Origin: Cardinalis cardinalis
Lineage: Eukaryota; Chordata; Aves; Passeriformes; Cardinalidae
Direction: 5' to 3'
DNA: 64,000 nucleotides
Assembly: GCA_014549065.1 (NCBI GenBank)
Contig: JACDOX010000117.1
Coordinates: 1,301,650 to 1,365,649 of the forward strand
Shown: positions 31,407 to 45,000 of the stretch, one piece after another
How the letters are laid out: every line of letters starts with the position of its first letter
Numbering within the stretch: position 1 is the first letter of the stretch
Notes under the pieces: generated by a model
The model's input: the letters and a program-made list of their open reading frames with translations, nothing else
What the model was told of the DNA's origin: nothing
Database searches by the model: none
Position numbers and translations under genes: made by a program

Positions 31407-34400
31407 GTGAGGAGGGGGCGCCCGGCAGCGCCTTCCCGCAGGGCTCGGGGCACGGCCGAACCTCCGTCCCGTTCCTTTCGGCGCGCCTGAGGGGCTGCCC
31501 CGCGGCCGGCTCGGTCCTTGCCCAGCCGTGCGCTGTGTGCACGCCCGGCCCCGCGTGCTCGTTGCCCGGGAGGCGATGGGGCTGTCGCTCGGTGGGGCTG
31601 TGGCCGTTGGGCTCCGGGCCCCTCGCGGTTCTCCCCGGCGCTGGAAGCTCTGGNGGTGGCGGTGCGGTGACAGCTTCCCCCGTGGCTGCCTGGGGTGCGG
31701 GGCAGGGGCTGCGGTGGGAGCAGCGATCCCTGGGCTCGCAGGGAGGGGAGGGATGCGATCGGAGCTGGGAGCGGAGAGCGGTCCTGCGAGAATGAGAGCC
31801 TGAGGCTCGTGCCCCTGTCGGGCCGTTCTGCTCCCGGTAAACGAGGCTCTTCNCTGGTGCTCCCGCTCCAAGGTCCTGACCCTGCTACCAGCATCTTGCA
31901 TCAGCTTCAGGCTNCCTTTTGTTGCCTGTTGTTTTTTTGTTCCCTGTGTGATGGACTCTGCCCCATCCTGCGCCTTCAGGTGTAACTTGTGCATCTCCTC
32001 CAGCACAGGAAGTGTCGATGTGTCTATCACAATCGATGAGTTACAGCTGCTGAGATGTCTCACCTGATGCTAACTTGATTGCAGAGGTGTGTCAGGAGCA
32101 GCTTTATCCNTGCAGTTGTGGCTGGAGGGATTGCATTCTGTACTTTCAGTNTCATGTAGGTTCCCTCAGAGAATTCCTAGCAGCTTCCTCTTATTGTTGA
32201 TGAACAATTGTCACTGGTCTGGCAAGTATAAAGATTCCTGTCAGCCTCTTTGGCTTTCACAGCACTGGTGTGTCCTTCTGTAGCAAATGTTCCTGGCTTG
32301 TTAGTTAGCTAACTGGTACAGTGTGTTCATCTTCCATGCCTCATTTATCAATTATTATCATGCTCAGCCGTGTTCNTAATATTGCTTAGGTTGGCATGTT
32401 GTAGTCCCTGCTGATGTGGTGTCCATAGAGCACTCAGTTCAGATGTTTGTATTTGTGATATCTTGGTTTTAGACTTTCTTTGATAATGTGTATTTCCTGT
32501 GCAGGGAGTTTTGTCTTGGGTTGCTGTCTTATCTTTCATGAGTCACTGTCTCTCTGAGGTGCTTGCTTAGTTCTCATATCACAAAAGTTTCAATAGCTTC
32601 CCTTGCCTCNTTGTAGATCAGTGAGCATTCAGCCATTCTTCTTATTCTAGACATCACTTATTTTGGTCTTAAAGTCAAGANTAAGAACAGGAAGGGTATG
32701 AAAAGAGAAATAAAAGCTAATGTTTAAGTTCTTCCATTCTCCTGTATTAGTCTTAAAAATAGTGCTTTTGCATGGGAGGACCTCTGTGTTGCTGAGTGAA
32801 TTAGTTGCACAAAAGATGAGGCTGACCTAAGATTGTGCCAGACTGTCTTTTTCTAGGTGTGGAAGAGATGTGGAGATTTGTGGATAAAATCTTCTATCTT
32901 GCAGAACTGTTTCTGAAGGAATTTAAAAATTAACTTTTTCTTCTCTTCCTTTAAAAGCTGTATTTCTCTATTCAGAGAGTGAATAGCAGCTTAAACTCTT
33001 AGTGTTTNATAAAGCTGCTTTATTAAACCTGTCATGAAAATCCAGAGATTAGCACATTGAAGGAGTTGTATTGGGAAGGAAAGGTGGCAAAATAACACTG
33101 TTTGACCTTGACACAGGCACATGAAGATGTTTTCTAAGTTCCAGCTATACTCCAGATGGGATTTGGTGTAGGATAGGAAATAGTTGCTTTAGAGCAGTGA
33201 AATGCATGTGTGCTGCTGGATTTACAGTGTCCTGTTACTTTTCTTCATCCATATCTCTTGCCTCTTCATCCAGACTTTCACAGTGCCAGCTCTGTACCAG
33301 ANCTTGGATTAAGCTAACCAAGAACAGGATTTTTCTGGTGGGAGTGTAAGTGTTGGGCTTGGCTGCTTATAATTNTTACTGAAAGGTGCCAAGACCAGCC
33401 TGAAACTGGTCACTNGGACTTTTNNGCAAAAGCCTAAACCATCATGGTTGGTTAGTACTTTGGAGTCTTCATGTACACTTCTGAGTTTCTCTGGAAGATG
33501 TTTCATGGTGTGTTACAGCTCTGAATTGCTGCTCTTAATGTGCTATAGTTCAGTTGATCTTCTGTGCAAGTATTTACCCTTCTTCTGCCTACATATCCTG
33601 CAAAGTTTAAGCTTACATGCAGTTAAACATCTGATCAAACTCAGCTGATTGATTGAATTTCAATTGATTTAATTTCAGTGTGCAAGGGCACACTGTCCTT
33701 CTTGTGGAGAAGCAAAGCCCCCCTTGNCCAGCATTCATGGGTGGCAGGGGTGGTGCCCTGTGGGGCAGCTGTCTTAGCCTTTTCTGGCTCTAGCAAGGCT
33801 TCTACACCCAAGGGCTTGTCTTTCCTTCAGCTCCCTCAGCTGACTTAATGGTAAAGGTTGTCTCTGACTGCCAGCCTTACTCTGCCAGTATCAGGCAGCA
33901 GTAATTGAAAATGCTTTGCAAAGCAGTTCAGTACAAACCAGGTGCTTGAAACGTCATTGAGTTCTTAGAGGTAATGGCAGTGGAAGGCAGTGNCAGGCTT
34001 GGCAGAGAACAGATTTTTNTCTGTGTCTCCAGACTGACCAGCTAGTACAGGTGCCTATTACTCTCTCTGCTGAGCAATGTTTTCATTTCTCCTTATCATG
34101 GGTTCAGTCTGACTAAAACAAATTACATTGACAACTTCCTTTGCTAAGATGGGTTGAGCTCCTGGAAACACTGAACTTTTCTGAGATGTGTCATGTCTTA
34201 TTTGCAGGTATATGAGCTACAGCCCTATTCAGGGCATCAAGTACTCAAAAAGTATAGTACAGGCTCCTCATAGGAAGGGACAAGTGACTGACTGCTGCTG
34301 AGAGTAGCTTGTCCTGCTTCTAAACTTACCTCAAAGCATCCTCAAAGATGCTTTTGTATAGAGCTGCAGGTTCCAAAAAGCTTGTGCAGAGGAGATTCAA

Positions 34401-37400
34401 GCCTGGCTGCCTTATCTGGAACACCCAGTTCTGTGAAGTGTTGGTTGGGCATATGTGAATATGAAGGGTTGTACTAAGTGAAATAAGCACATGCACAGTC
34501 ATTTACAGTGTCCCTCCCTGTAAGAGGTAAGGACAAAATGTCCTAAAACACGAGCCTGTAATACCCCTAACCTGTCACTCTGATTCAGCAGGAGAGAGGG
34601 CAATGCAGCTCTGTGCACGTTGAATTGCTGGTGACTGCTGTAGTGCTCCAAAACCTCTCTTTTAGTTGCAGTCTGGGAGAACCTGAGTATTCAGCAGTGG
34701 TGGTAGCTGTGTGTTGGTCAGCCCCTGTCTCTTTGTGTGTAGTTCTTCTGTCCTGAAGCGTTTTTGNTTCAATTTCAATGTTGCTTGTGTGAATTACGTT
34801 ACTCCTCTAGTGCCAGCCTTCTATCTGTCATGGACAGGCTGTGAGAGGATGACCTGCAAATCTCCTGCTCCCCTGTGGAGAGGAGCTGCTCTTCAGGGGA
34901 ACAAATTAAGCAAGGTGTTTAAAACCTCAATGAAACAGCACCTCAGCTTTTCATCCTGTTCAATATTTTGTTTACGGGCTGCTTGAACTGGACTGTTCTC
35001 AAATAAAGTTCTCTTACCTGTGTTGTGATTTGTTGTAGGTGGGCTTTCTCTGCTGTGTGTGGAGCATGTTCCCCACTTACTCAGTCCTCTGGCTGAGCAA
35101 ACAGCTGTGATGTGTTTGGACTTTGAGCTATTCCTCCAGTATGTTCAGCTGAGCCCTGTGGCAGTGTGGGAATGGAGGAGTTGCAGTCAGAGGATAAATG
35201 AGGCTTTAACAATTTGATGCTTCAAAATATAATGAAGGAATAGAGCAGACTTCCTTGAGGAGAGTTGGTCTATAATGCAGTTTTTATTAGCTCACTTAGC
35301 TCTCTGTGGCTTGATTCCAGCAGCATTGCCTCAACTACTGAGCATGGTTTGTTGGGTTCTCTACAGTCTGTTTACTCCATTTCTTCCCTGGAGCTTAATG
35401 CTGCTCCCTGGCACAGTTATGTGCTAGGCAAGGGACACCTGCTAATGCTGTAAGACTGTGCAAAGGTGTTACCCAACATTTCTCCCTGTGCCTAGAAGTT
35501 ATCTTGACCTCTTCAAGGACCTCTAGTTACATAAAGTAGTGGTTGGAGAGACAGTCCCAAGTCTCTGCACCTTATCTTANAGGAAAGGCTCATGTTATTT
35601 GAGCAAACATAATTATTTGACTTCTGCAATTAATTGATTTCTGTGAAGTCAGCGTCTGCTCCTGTCTTGGTTTAGTCATGTTCATGAGGTGTGTGCAATA
35701 AAAGCTAATGCAGAGCTTTTCAATCCATTTGACACAAACAGGAACCAGGACAAGGTGATGTAACAAGGACTCTACATAGCAATCTTGACTAATGTATAAA
35801 AGCTGCCTGTCCTAAAACGGAACTACTTCTGATTAGTTAAAGTGATATTGTGGGGAAACAAAGGCAGTTCCTGTTGTTAGGAGGAAGTGAATATCAAGGC
35901 TCATTTGACTGCAAATTAACATTCTTGGAGAAGTGAGAGTGATGAAGAGCCTTTGGCCCTCTTGGCTATAGATTTATTCTTTGGTGCATTTTTAAGCAAC
36001 CTGCCTTGGGCTGTACACCCAGCCCTCTGAGATGCTGGATTTCTGCTCTGAAGGTGCAGAATTACTCAAGGGCAAGGTAAAAAGCTCTAGTTNAAGGCAC
36101 CTGTCTTTCTGACTGTGCTGATGGTTCCTCATGCTATGAACTTTATCCCTGTGACCTCACAGTACCTCTGAATTTAGTGTGAGCCAAGTTTGTAGCTGAT
36201 GAAAAGGTCAAGTTCCAATGAAGGCACCAGCCAAGAATTTTTTTCNGAGCAGGGTGTAAACAATACTTGTTGGTTTCTGTACTTGCCGACCAGCCAAATC
36301 CTGACCTGTGTATGGCCCTGGCCNAGGGAAGAATTTGCACTGAGGACTTCAAAAGGCTGTCCAAATAGTGTTCTTTAAACATCCTTATGATGGGGCATGT
36401 CAGTGNGCCCTCTTTATTTTGGAGATAAAATCTGTCACATGTTCAACANCAAACCCATGGTGGGCTTTGCCAAACTCCTGAGGACTGCACTTTATCTCTC
36501 ATGGCCACATCTAACCCTAAACTTAAGTGCTCAGCTAATTCTTAATTATACCCTCTGAGGTCTGAGACTTAGCTGGCTCTTTTAAATGGCCAGAAGTACT
36601 GAGTGATGCACCAAGATCTCAGCATTTGCTTCTGACGTGTTCTCTGAGCCACACTGAAGGTAATGGGAGGTTCTGCACTGGGTGAGCTTGGGCTGGGTAG
36701 ATGCCAGTCTCAAGATAAATGATGTTATGACTTGGTTTTTGTGCATAAGCTGATGAGGCATAGTATTGGTGTGGCCCTAAAATACTTGTGCGTGTGTAAT
36801 TTTCAAGGAACAAAGCAGTTTAGACTTAACATTTTCCCATGAAAACAAAGGCACTTTTTATAGAGCTGCTGGGTAAAAGGATATGGAACTGTGCAATGAA
36901 ACTTGAGGCTTTCCTCGTGAATCCTCTTACACAGGTTCTGTACTTGTCCTCCAGTGCTTANTCTGGCAGCCTTTCCCATCAGGACACATGCTTCAGAGCC
37001 TTTCTCAAGTGTTTTCATCTTCATCTGGATGGTCTCTAAACATCATCCTCTGCATTTAAACTGCTGAAAGCTCAGCAGTGTGACACTTCCGTGCACTTCC
37101 TGGAGTGACATTTGAGTAATATGCTGGCATGAAACTTGTCTTTGTTTAAAAAACTATGCAGGGCTCTACTTTTTACNCTTTCCTTAATCAAGTTCCTTTC
37201 CCCATAATGTGGTTCTGAATATCTTACCTGATAGTGACAAGCCTGCACCTTCTGGTTTTGCAGTGTATCTTTCAGAAGAGTCACTAGCTTTGGCTGATGT
37301 TAAAGATGTTAATTTCCTGGAAACATTCCATAAAGAACTAACTTCAGCCTTCCTCCTTAAAAAGNTGGGAAAAAACCCCACCTTATTTCTGATCCCAGTC

Positions 37401-40400
37401 TGCCTAGGCACAGCTCTTAAGTAGGGTGGGTTTGCTTTCCTCTTGTCTGACGTACTTGTTTTCAGGGTTTTATTCCCAAACAGACACTAAAATATATGAA
37501 ACGAGTCNGAGAAATGTCTGATATGTTAGTTAACAATGTCTGCCTGCTTAAATCTGTCAGAAATGGCCTCTTTGGCTCTTCTGAGCCTTAGTGGGTAAGA
37601 GTATTACTGTGCTTGGTAAGCTGCAGCTGAATAAGAAAGGGAATTGTTAAAGACTCTCTGTTGTTCCAGTGTTGTGGTGTCCAGCTGAGCTCTGAGAGCA
37701 TCAGTCAGCCAGAATGCTGAGGGGTGGGGAGGCATCCATGAGGCTTTTGTACCAAGCTGCCCTTCCTGGAAATGGCNTTCCTTCAAGGTTCTTCAGGCCA
37801 TGTAATGGAGAATAGCATATCTCATTAGTGCAGCCCCTTTGCTCTTTGTGTTCCATAGAGCTGCATCCTTGCATTAGCCCAAAGCNTTTCTAATGCCTCA
37901 GTGAAATAAATGAGTCTGCCAGGCTTTCAGTGGCTTGTTAAAAGGGAGGAGGATCCTGTGGGAATGGCTCCCTTTAATATCTTTGCTTTTTTAGTGTTGC
38001 CTTTCCAGTATGAAGAGTCAGACTCTGCTTTNGTGGGTGGAGGAGCTGTAAAGCTTGGTAGCTACCAAATCCTGTGCGTGCCCTGTTGAGTCACAGTGGC
38101 TTCTGTCTCTGGAAGTTTCCACAGGAAACCTGAAACTGAAATGTGTACTGGTCTTGGATTTGTTGATAGTTATGAATTCACTTACTGAACAAGTAAATAT
38201 TTTGATGATGGATTTCCCNAAAACTTAGTGTTTTGAAAGGCTACATAAAGAATATGCTGTAGCTCTACTGGCTTTTGTTGTACTTGTGTCTGTTTCTGTC
38301 TGTAAAGAGTGAGACTTGGGATTTTTTTCTCATTATACTTGTACAGATGAAGTGCACTCTGCTAACAGTAATGCTGAAATGTTTCCTGTAACATGATTTT
38401 CAGCTTTTTGTGATGAAAGGGCAAATAAAAAGATCACAAATCCAGCACTCACTGTCCAGTGATTAATTTTAAAGTTATCCCTCAGTTAAAATTGGGATTT
38501 AACAACATTGCTTGAGAGGCCTGCAGGTCTTTGGGGCTGTAATGCCTGTAAGTGATTTAAAAAAAAAAAAAGAATTCTGCAATTAAGATGCTTCAAAATA
38601 ACATNCTTGGGGCCAAGAGCTTCAACTTCCTTGGGTTCCTTAATTTCAAATGCTTTGATGGATGGACAGGCTAGATTGCNTCCAGTGATGTGCTTTCTGG
38701 TAACTTTGCCTAGCCTGCCAGCAGTGAATCCAATGTTTTGTATATGGAAAAAGCCAAATGTTTGTCCATTTAGATTAATGCTGACCCAGTTAGAGGAGAT
38801 TCTAGATTAAAGTTTGTCTGGCTCAACCCTGTGGTTATCTATCTTTTTTGTTTAAACAGACAAATTTATTGGGTCACTGCAAAAAGGGTTTAACAAAACA
38901 GGAGCAAGGTGACCTCATCCAGCTGGTTAAAGAGGGAGACATTTGTCCTAGGTGATTAGAGGCAAAGCTCAAATCCATTTTAGTAAGCTAAACCCTTAAA
39001 ATTTTAGNGCTTGACTCAGCCCTTGCACATCTGCCCTGGCTGAGACAGGTGTGTTTAGGTCTTCAGAAATACCNGGCTTTAGAGCAAGTGCCTCGAGTGA
39101 CACAGCTGAATCCACAGAGCATGGAATCTTCATGGACTGCATCCACTGCTTAAATAATCACTGCAGAAGGCTGTGCAATTGAAGCAGTGGCAGCTTTGTG
39201 TTACATCTACAGGCTGATCTGAGCTTTTGGGTAAAGGTTTTGACAAATACATAAACCTCTAGCACATGTTNGTGGTGTAAGTTCTGTNAATGTGTGCTTT
39301 AGACTGNCTAAAATGGAAAATACTAGTTCATAAGTGTCANATGTAATCCTGCCTACCAACAGCTGATTTTTCTGAAAGTAATGGCAAGCTTGTATGCTGT
39401 TTTAAGGGAGTGACAGGCTAACATGAGATATAAAAGTATCAGAAAAGATGTGGTGTTTGTAATATGAAGATTATATGGGAGAGAACATTCTCAGGAAGAT
39501 ATGGTTTAGTTGGTTTAATTAGACTGAGTCACTAGTACAAAATCCTAATGATTAATTGTGCTCAGTTTTATTTTTTAAAATTCACTAAGGTGGAAGTTGT
39601 AAACAGCAAGCTAGCTTAAAATCCAGGTGTCAGGATGGTCTCAGGTGTTAGTGCCTATTAATTTTCTGAATAAAACAATGATAGGAAGATGTCAACAGAA
39701 CTTCTGGGAGTTTGATATGAGGGAGATTTGCTTGAGCACCTGATTGTCCTTGAGTTCAGGAACCTGGTCTGCTCTTCAGCCAGTTGTACCTTCCCTGGTG
39801 AAGCCATTGCTGTAGTTTGCCTTTTGTCTCCTACAGAACTGATGGTAGTGTTGGTGAAATCTTACCAATTAGAGACGTGAGATAACATCCTGCAGCTAAA
39901 CATTGTACTGGAACTCCTCTCATGATGCCCATGCAGAAGAATAGGAGGCTTTTTGTGGCCCATCTTCTCACTTCTACTGTGCTGCGCAGAATTAGAAAAG
40001 AAAAGCTGAAGAGTTGTCCAAGATTAAATGTCTCTGCTTCCCTCACTCTGTTCTGCTGTGCAGATGGTTGTGGTGGCAGAAACTTGCAGCTTTCCAGCAT
40101 GCTGTTAGTCAGTAGCTGATGTCGCATGTGTTTTCTTCCAAGGGGTTTTGGTGTAGCTGCACTGAGTGCAGAAAGTACTTCTGAGGCTCTTTACTCCTGC
40201 TATAAANGAGAGTTAGGCTTTGGTATGGTCTGTCCTGGTAGTGTTTTTCCATTTGGAAGCAGCAGCTGTGGTAGAGAGCAGACAGTTCTGGAGCTTTTCC
40301 TGGAAGCTCCGAGTCCCATCGATTTGTTGTGCCTATGGGAAGGCAGTTCTAATGGCAAGTATTGCTTACACTTGTATGGGCACAGGCTGAAAGCTTTCTC

Positions 40401-41010
40401 TTTTATTGGCATCATCAAATTCTTGTAACGAGCCTTCTTGCGTGTGCACTGGTGTTAATTAGGTGGCTGTGTCTGAGCNTCCTGTGGCTCCCACCGTGTT
40501 GAAGTGTGATATATTGTAACATCTCAAAAAGCAAGTGTGGGAACAGGCAGAGACTGTTTACAAGCTTCCATCTGTNGGAGTGAGCTGCCTTGCTAAGCCT
40601 GAGTAAAAGTGGCAGAAACTTCTTTCAGACTGGCTTCACACTTCAGTAACATTGTAGNTATTGCAAAGTTGAGAAGAGAATCCTGCTAATCCTAGTGCTT
40701 TAAATAGGAAGAGATTTAGGTAGGTTTTCTGAGTACAANGTCTCACTGTCTTGCAGAGATGAAGTCTCTCTGCTCATGAAGTTGCATTTGTGCACTGCGG
40801 ATGAGTTAACACTGTAGGCAAGTGAGCTGGTCTGGAATCTGTCCACTGGCAATGGATTTCAGGTGCAGATGGATCAGAGTTGGTTATGACTGACTCCACA
40901 AATAGCTTGCCACGTCTGTGATGGGACCTTTGTATAAATTTGTGTTCATCCTTTCCAGCTGAGAAATGCAGCTTGNTCAGTAATAATCAATTTGTTTTCC
41001 CCCCCCACAG
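31407..41010 (+). other. ABHD2: ABHD2 intron 1
   Basis: About 9.6 kb. The first 350-400 bases belong to the CpG island; the rest is clearly AT-richer than everything to the left. I found no coding exon, RNA gene or confidently identifiable transposon. Confidence 0.6.
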
Positions 41011-41091
41011 GGTAGCTCAGGCAGCACGTGGATTGGTGACAAGTCTGCTGAGGACTGACAATTTTTTCTAGCTTGAAGAAAATTGAAATTG
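41011..41091 (+). other. ABHD2: ABHD2 noncoding exon 2 (5' UTR)
   Basis: 81-base segment bounded by a strong acceptor (ttttccccccccacag|GGTAGC) and a good donor (AAATTG|gtaaga). It contains no ATG and has stops in all three frames, so it would be purely 5' UTR, 790 bases upstream of the ATG exon. Called from splice signals and position only. Confidence 0.55.
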
Positions 41092-41874
41092 GTAAGACTT
41101 GGCTTGTCACTTATCTTACTTGGGTTACCCATGTTACTTAGCAAAGACCCAGGGAGAAACCTGTCTTTTCAGCAGTAAATGCAGCCAGCTGTTTGAACTG
41201 TGTGTTCAAAATAAGCTGGATCAGTTTAAGAATTTGATTTCAAGCTGGAAGGATATNTTTTTTATACTACTTCTGTTCCTTTACTTTGAAGCCCTTGAAA
41301 GACTAGATATTCATCTAGTCCTTCAGCTGCAGAACTGCAGTGAATAAAAAGAAATGCTGAAAATGCCAGTACATAAAGTGGCCATCTTAAGTGCAGGCAG
41401 GATTTAGTGCCAGTGTTCTCATGGAACTGCAAGACTCGGGCTGAGGAGCTGACACAGTAGTTCTTTCAGGTGCTCCTTTTCAAGTCTGGCTTGGACACCT
41501 GTGAAGGAACACATGTCCAAAGCTGCCAAGGTGCCTTTATAGCCTGTCTTTTCACCCAGCTTCTGTTGACCTGGGTAGTCTTGGCCAAGATCCTGCATGT
41601 ATTGACTGGCTGCTGATACCTGAGACACTGGTGCAGTTCTAGGGCAGCACTGATTAGGAATAAATCTCCTTCACAGCTGATCATCCAGTTTTTCTTCTGT
41701 TGGTCTGGGTGTTTAGAACAATACTAACTAAATTTTCTTCCAACTTAAATGTTGGTATGCTAGGATTTCCTGACAGTGTTGACTGACAAATCTACTTGTA
41801 TATTTAACATGACAGTTGATATTCATATCCAACATCATATTTCTAGAAGCTGTAATGTTGTTTTTTATCTGCAG

Positions 41875-42075
41875 GCTGAAAATGAGTACAATATTGGAAA
41901 CCTCTGAGCTGCCAGCAGTGTTTGATGGGGTGAAGCTAGCTGCAGTTGCTGCTGTTCTGTATGTTATTGTTCGCTGCTTGAATTTAAAAAGCCCGACTGC
42001 CCCTCCTGAACTCATCTACCAGGACTCTGCTTTGGCTCGCTTTCTACTCAAATCCTGCCCACTTCTGACCAAAGA
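41875..42075 (+). CDS. ABHD2: ABHD2 first coding exon (membrane anchor)
   Basis: Acceptor tttttatctgcag at 41874, seven bases of 5' UTR, then ATG at 41882-41884 in the context AAAATGA. It encodes residues 1-65: a short acidic N-terminus, the hydrophobic anchor, then KSPTAPPE and SCPLLTKE. The donor is AAAGA|gtaagt, phase 2. In-frame ATGs at 41816 and 41855 lie upstream of the acceptor and are intronic. Confidence 0.95.
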
Positions 42076-45000
42076 GTAAGTGGTATATTTTTTCCATGCT
42101 GACCTGTATTATAGGAAGAAGACCTGCACTTATCTATTCTTCCTCATGTGTTTCATAGACTTGGGTTCAAATGAATGTNAGGGTATACTCTTACTAAAAT
42201 AAATCTTTTTAGCATTTCTTTGTCTCAGGCGCCTGGATTAATGACCAAGCCTTGTTGTGTGAAGTCTTCAACAGATGCATAGAAAAAGTCCTCACTGTCC
42301 ATCTTTATAGAAGNTGATACAGAATATCATCTGTATGCTGATGTTATGCTATAGCAGCACCAACAGCTCACTGTGCAGATGGGGGAGGGATGGATGCAGT
42401 TAGCACTTGTTCATNATCTTGTACTCCTTTTTATTAGGGAAGGAGTCTATTGGGGCTCACAGGAGGGAAACATTTTCATGGTGTGTCAGTGCCCTTATAA
42501 TGAACACAGGGTTGGCTATTAGTTTTAAAGTGCCTGCTCTTGTCAGAAGTACTTCAGGTTGATTGAAAACTAATGAAATTTATTACTGGTAGAGCACATC
42601 CTAACTAGTTTAATAAAGTAATGACATAGAGGCCAGCTCTAAGCCTGTTGAATGCACTTTTAAACTGACCTTGTGTCAGCTGTATATTTGAGCAGGCTGA
42701 TCCCTGATCTTCCATTCCAAGACCTCCAGAATCAGTGCAGCTGCCCTTAGCTTCACCAAGAACATTCTCCAATAATAGCAAGCATTTAGTACAATTTCAT
42801 GAGGCTTTGGAGGGACAAGGACTTTGATTACAGTATTTCTCTTCTGTAATCACTTTGAAAACTTGCAAGTCCTATTTAGAAGCTCTAAGTACATCAATTA
42901 TATAGTAAGTGCTGAGTGCAGCTGCATGAACTTTCCTTTTGGATCTCAAAAGTCAAGCTTACTTAAGGATAGTCATTTTAGGGGAGATGAGAGGCTTTTA
43001 GCAGTGCTGTGTTCAGTGCCTTGATTACATAAGGTTTAAGATGTTAGGCCATGGGCTCAAACTTTTAGAGGAAACAAAGCATTATCTGTTGAAATTAGAA
43101 CCCAGAGAGATTTCTGTGATGTACTCCAGGTTAGTGATAGCATAAATGTGTTTGGATTCTTGATTGTGTACTGGTTTAACTGCAAAGCAATTCCTTTCCT
43201 AAAAAATACCTTGAGGAGGTTNGAGTTACTTGGTACTTCAGGTAGTTGCCATCCCAGTGTTGTGCTCCAGTATGACATGTCCCTAGTCACTGAAGGAGCA
43301 AGCATGAAGCTGATTACCAGCTTTGAAGGCATATTATCATAGTATCATGCTAGTCTTTGGAAATGGATTGTAAGCTAATTCAGAGTCCATTTCCCTGCTA
43401 TTTCAGCTGGGCTTTCACAGCACAGGCTCCTAGCACTGCTGTATTTCGGTTGGAGAACAAAGCATTCCCAAAAGAGTGAAAATGCAAAACATGTCCAGCA
43501 GTATTTAGGCATCTGTTGTGCATTAATTGCAAAAGTGNTGAGTTGCTTGCAGAACCCTGGTGTTGTGTTGGTCGTGTGCAAGTTTGGTTTATTTGCTTTC
43601 TCTGGATCAGCTGAGCTCAGGCTTGCCAGCTTCTCTGAAAACTGTAGCAGTCCTCTCCCGTACCTGGTTCTTGGGCAAAATATTNTCTGAAAGACTTCCA
43701 TGACAAAAGGAAGCAAACTCAGCTGAAACAAACCAGAACAAAATGTGTCAATAGGTAGCTGTTCAGTCCTNTCACCTCTATATCTCTGTTAAGGAAGACA
43801 GGACTGTTAGGAATATAATTGCTGTTGGGTATTGAGAGGGTTTACAGGAAAGACAGCTCTGAGATGTATATGTGATTATTTCTTTTTACTATTCTAGTGA
43901 TGTTATTACGAACTTTTTTTTCAATATATAAATTTTTTNAAAAATCAAAGAAATCCTGTCTTTAGGCATAAAAGTCACCTGGAGACTACAGGGGANCAAA
44001 TGTATTTAAATTCCTGCAATTATGCATGAAAACTGTTTGTAGGGTAATTAGGAAAAAGCTATGTGAAAACAGCTTGTGCAGTACTCCACCAAAAATCTTG
44101 CAAAGCTTTGATTACTTGCTAATTATTCAGAGTGTTAGGAAAGCTGATTAAGCAGCTCTTTTCAGATTCTACCATGAAAGCAAAATAAGTAGCCCAGCAA
44201 TCCCTTCTGCTGTATTAGTACTGAGTTTGTTGTCAAATCTGTTTTAAGACCAATTCTCCTGTGCAGAGGAATGTTCATAGCTGTGAGCTGACTTTCAGAC
44301 CTGGTTTGTTCAGCTCCTGCCTAAGGGAGGAAGGGGTGAGGGCACTGCTGTGAAGAACAGGCTGGCAGGGAGAAAGAATAGCTTTATTTCTGCTATCTAT
44401 GCAGGTGTTTAAAAATTCTTAGAGTAAACAATTTTGGACTTTATTTTCCCTTTGTGGCACANTCTTCATCTCTGGTATAATTCAGTGCATTGTAACTGTG
44501 GTGTCATTCAGTAAGCCCAAGTGGTGGTGGATGAATAATTTAAGAACTTTGAATTGTAAAACTGCCTGAGATGGCTGTGTGCCAGGTACTTTGTACTTGT
44601 AGATGTTAGTACTGGTTTTTACAGTTCTGTAAACTGCCAGAAACCTTCTACATATCTGCCAAACATTGGGAAGCAAGAAAATCTGTCTTCTTAGAGCTCA
44701 TGNTCTCTTACCCCTGTTTCCATTGCTCTGGCCCTGTCCAGCTCTGTACTTTGGCTTACTAAGTGGAGTGGCATAATCAGGCTTTTCCATTCAAATTGCT
44801 GCTTCTTATATGGAAGCTCTTGCAATTCAGCACAGCTATTGGTGCCCTNGAGCACTTGGGCCCAACTGCTGGTGGCAGCTGTGTCCTTTTCCTGCCTTTC
44901 AAAAGGGTACAGAAAGTCCTTCATCTGCTCTTATTCCTGTAGAAATGCAGTGCTGGCTCTTTGATTCATGAGGGTAAATTTGGCCAGTGCTTGCTGTACT

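Noticed and set aside
30805..31542. 245-codon minus-strand ORF over the ABHD2 promoter
   Set aside because: Arg/Pro/Ala-rich translation of a CpG island with no recognisable domain.
41816..41874. Upstream in-frame ATGs before the ABHD2 start
   Set aside because: They lie 5' of the acceptor tatctgcag at 41874, hence in the intron. The ATG at 41882 gives the exact length and N-terminal pattern of mammalian ABHD2.
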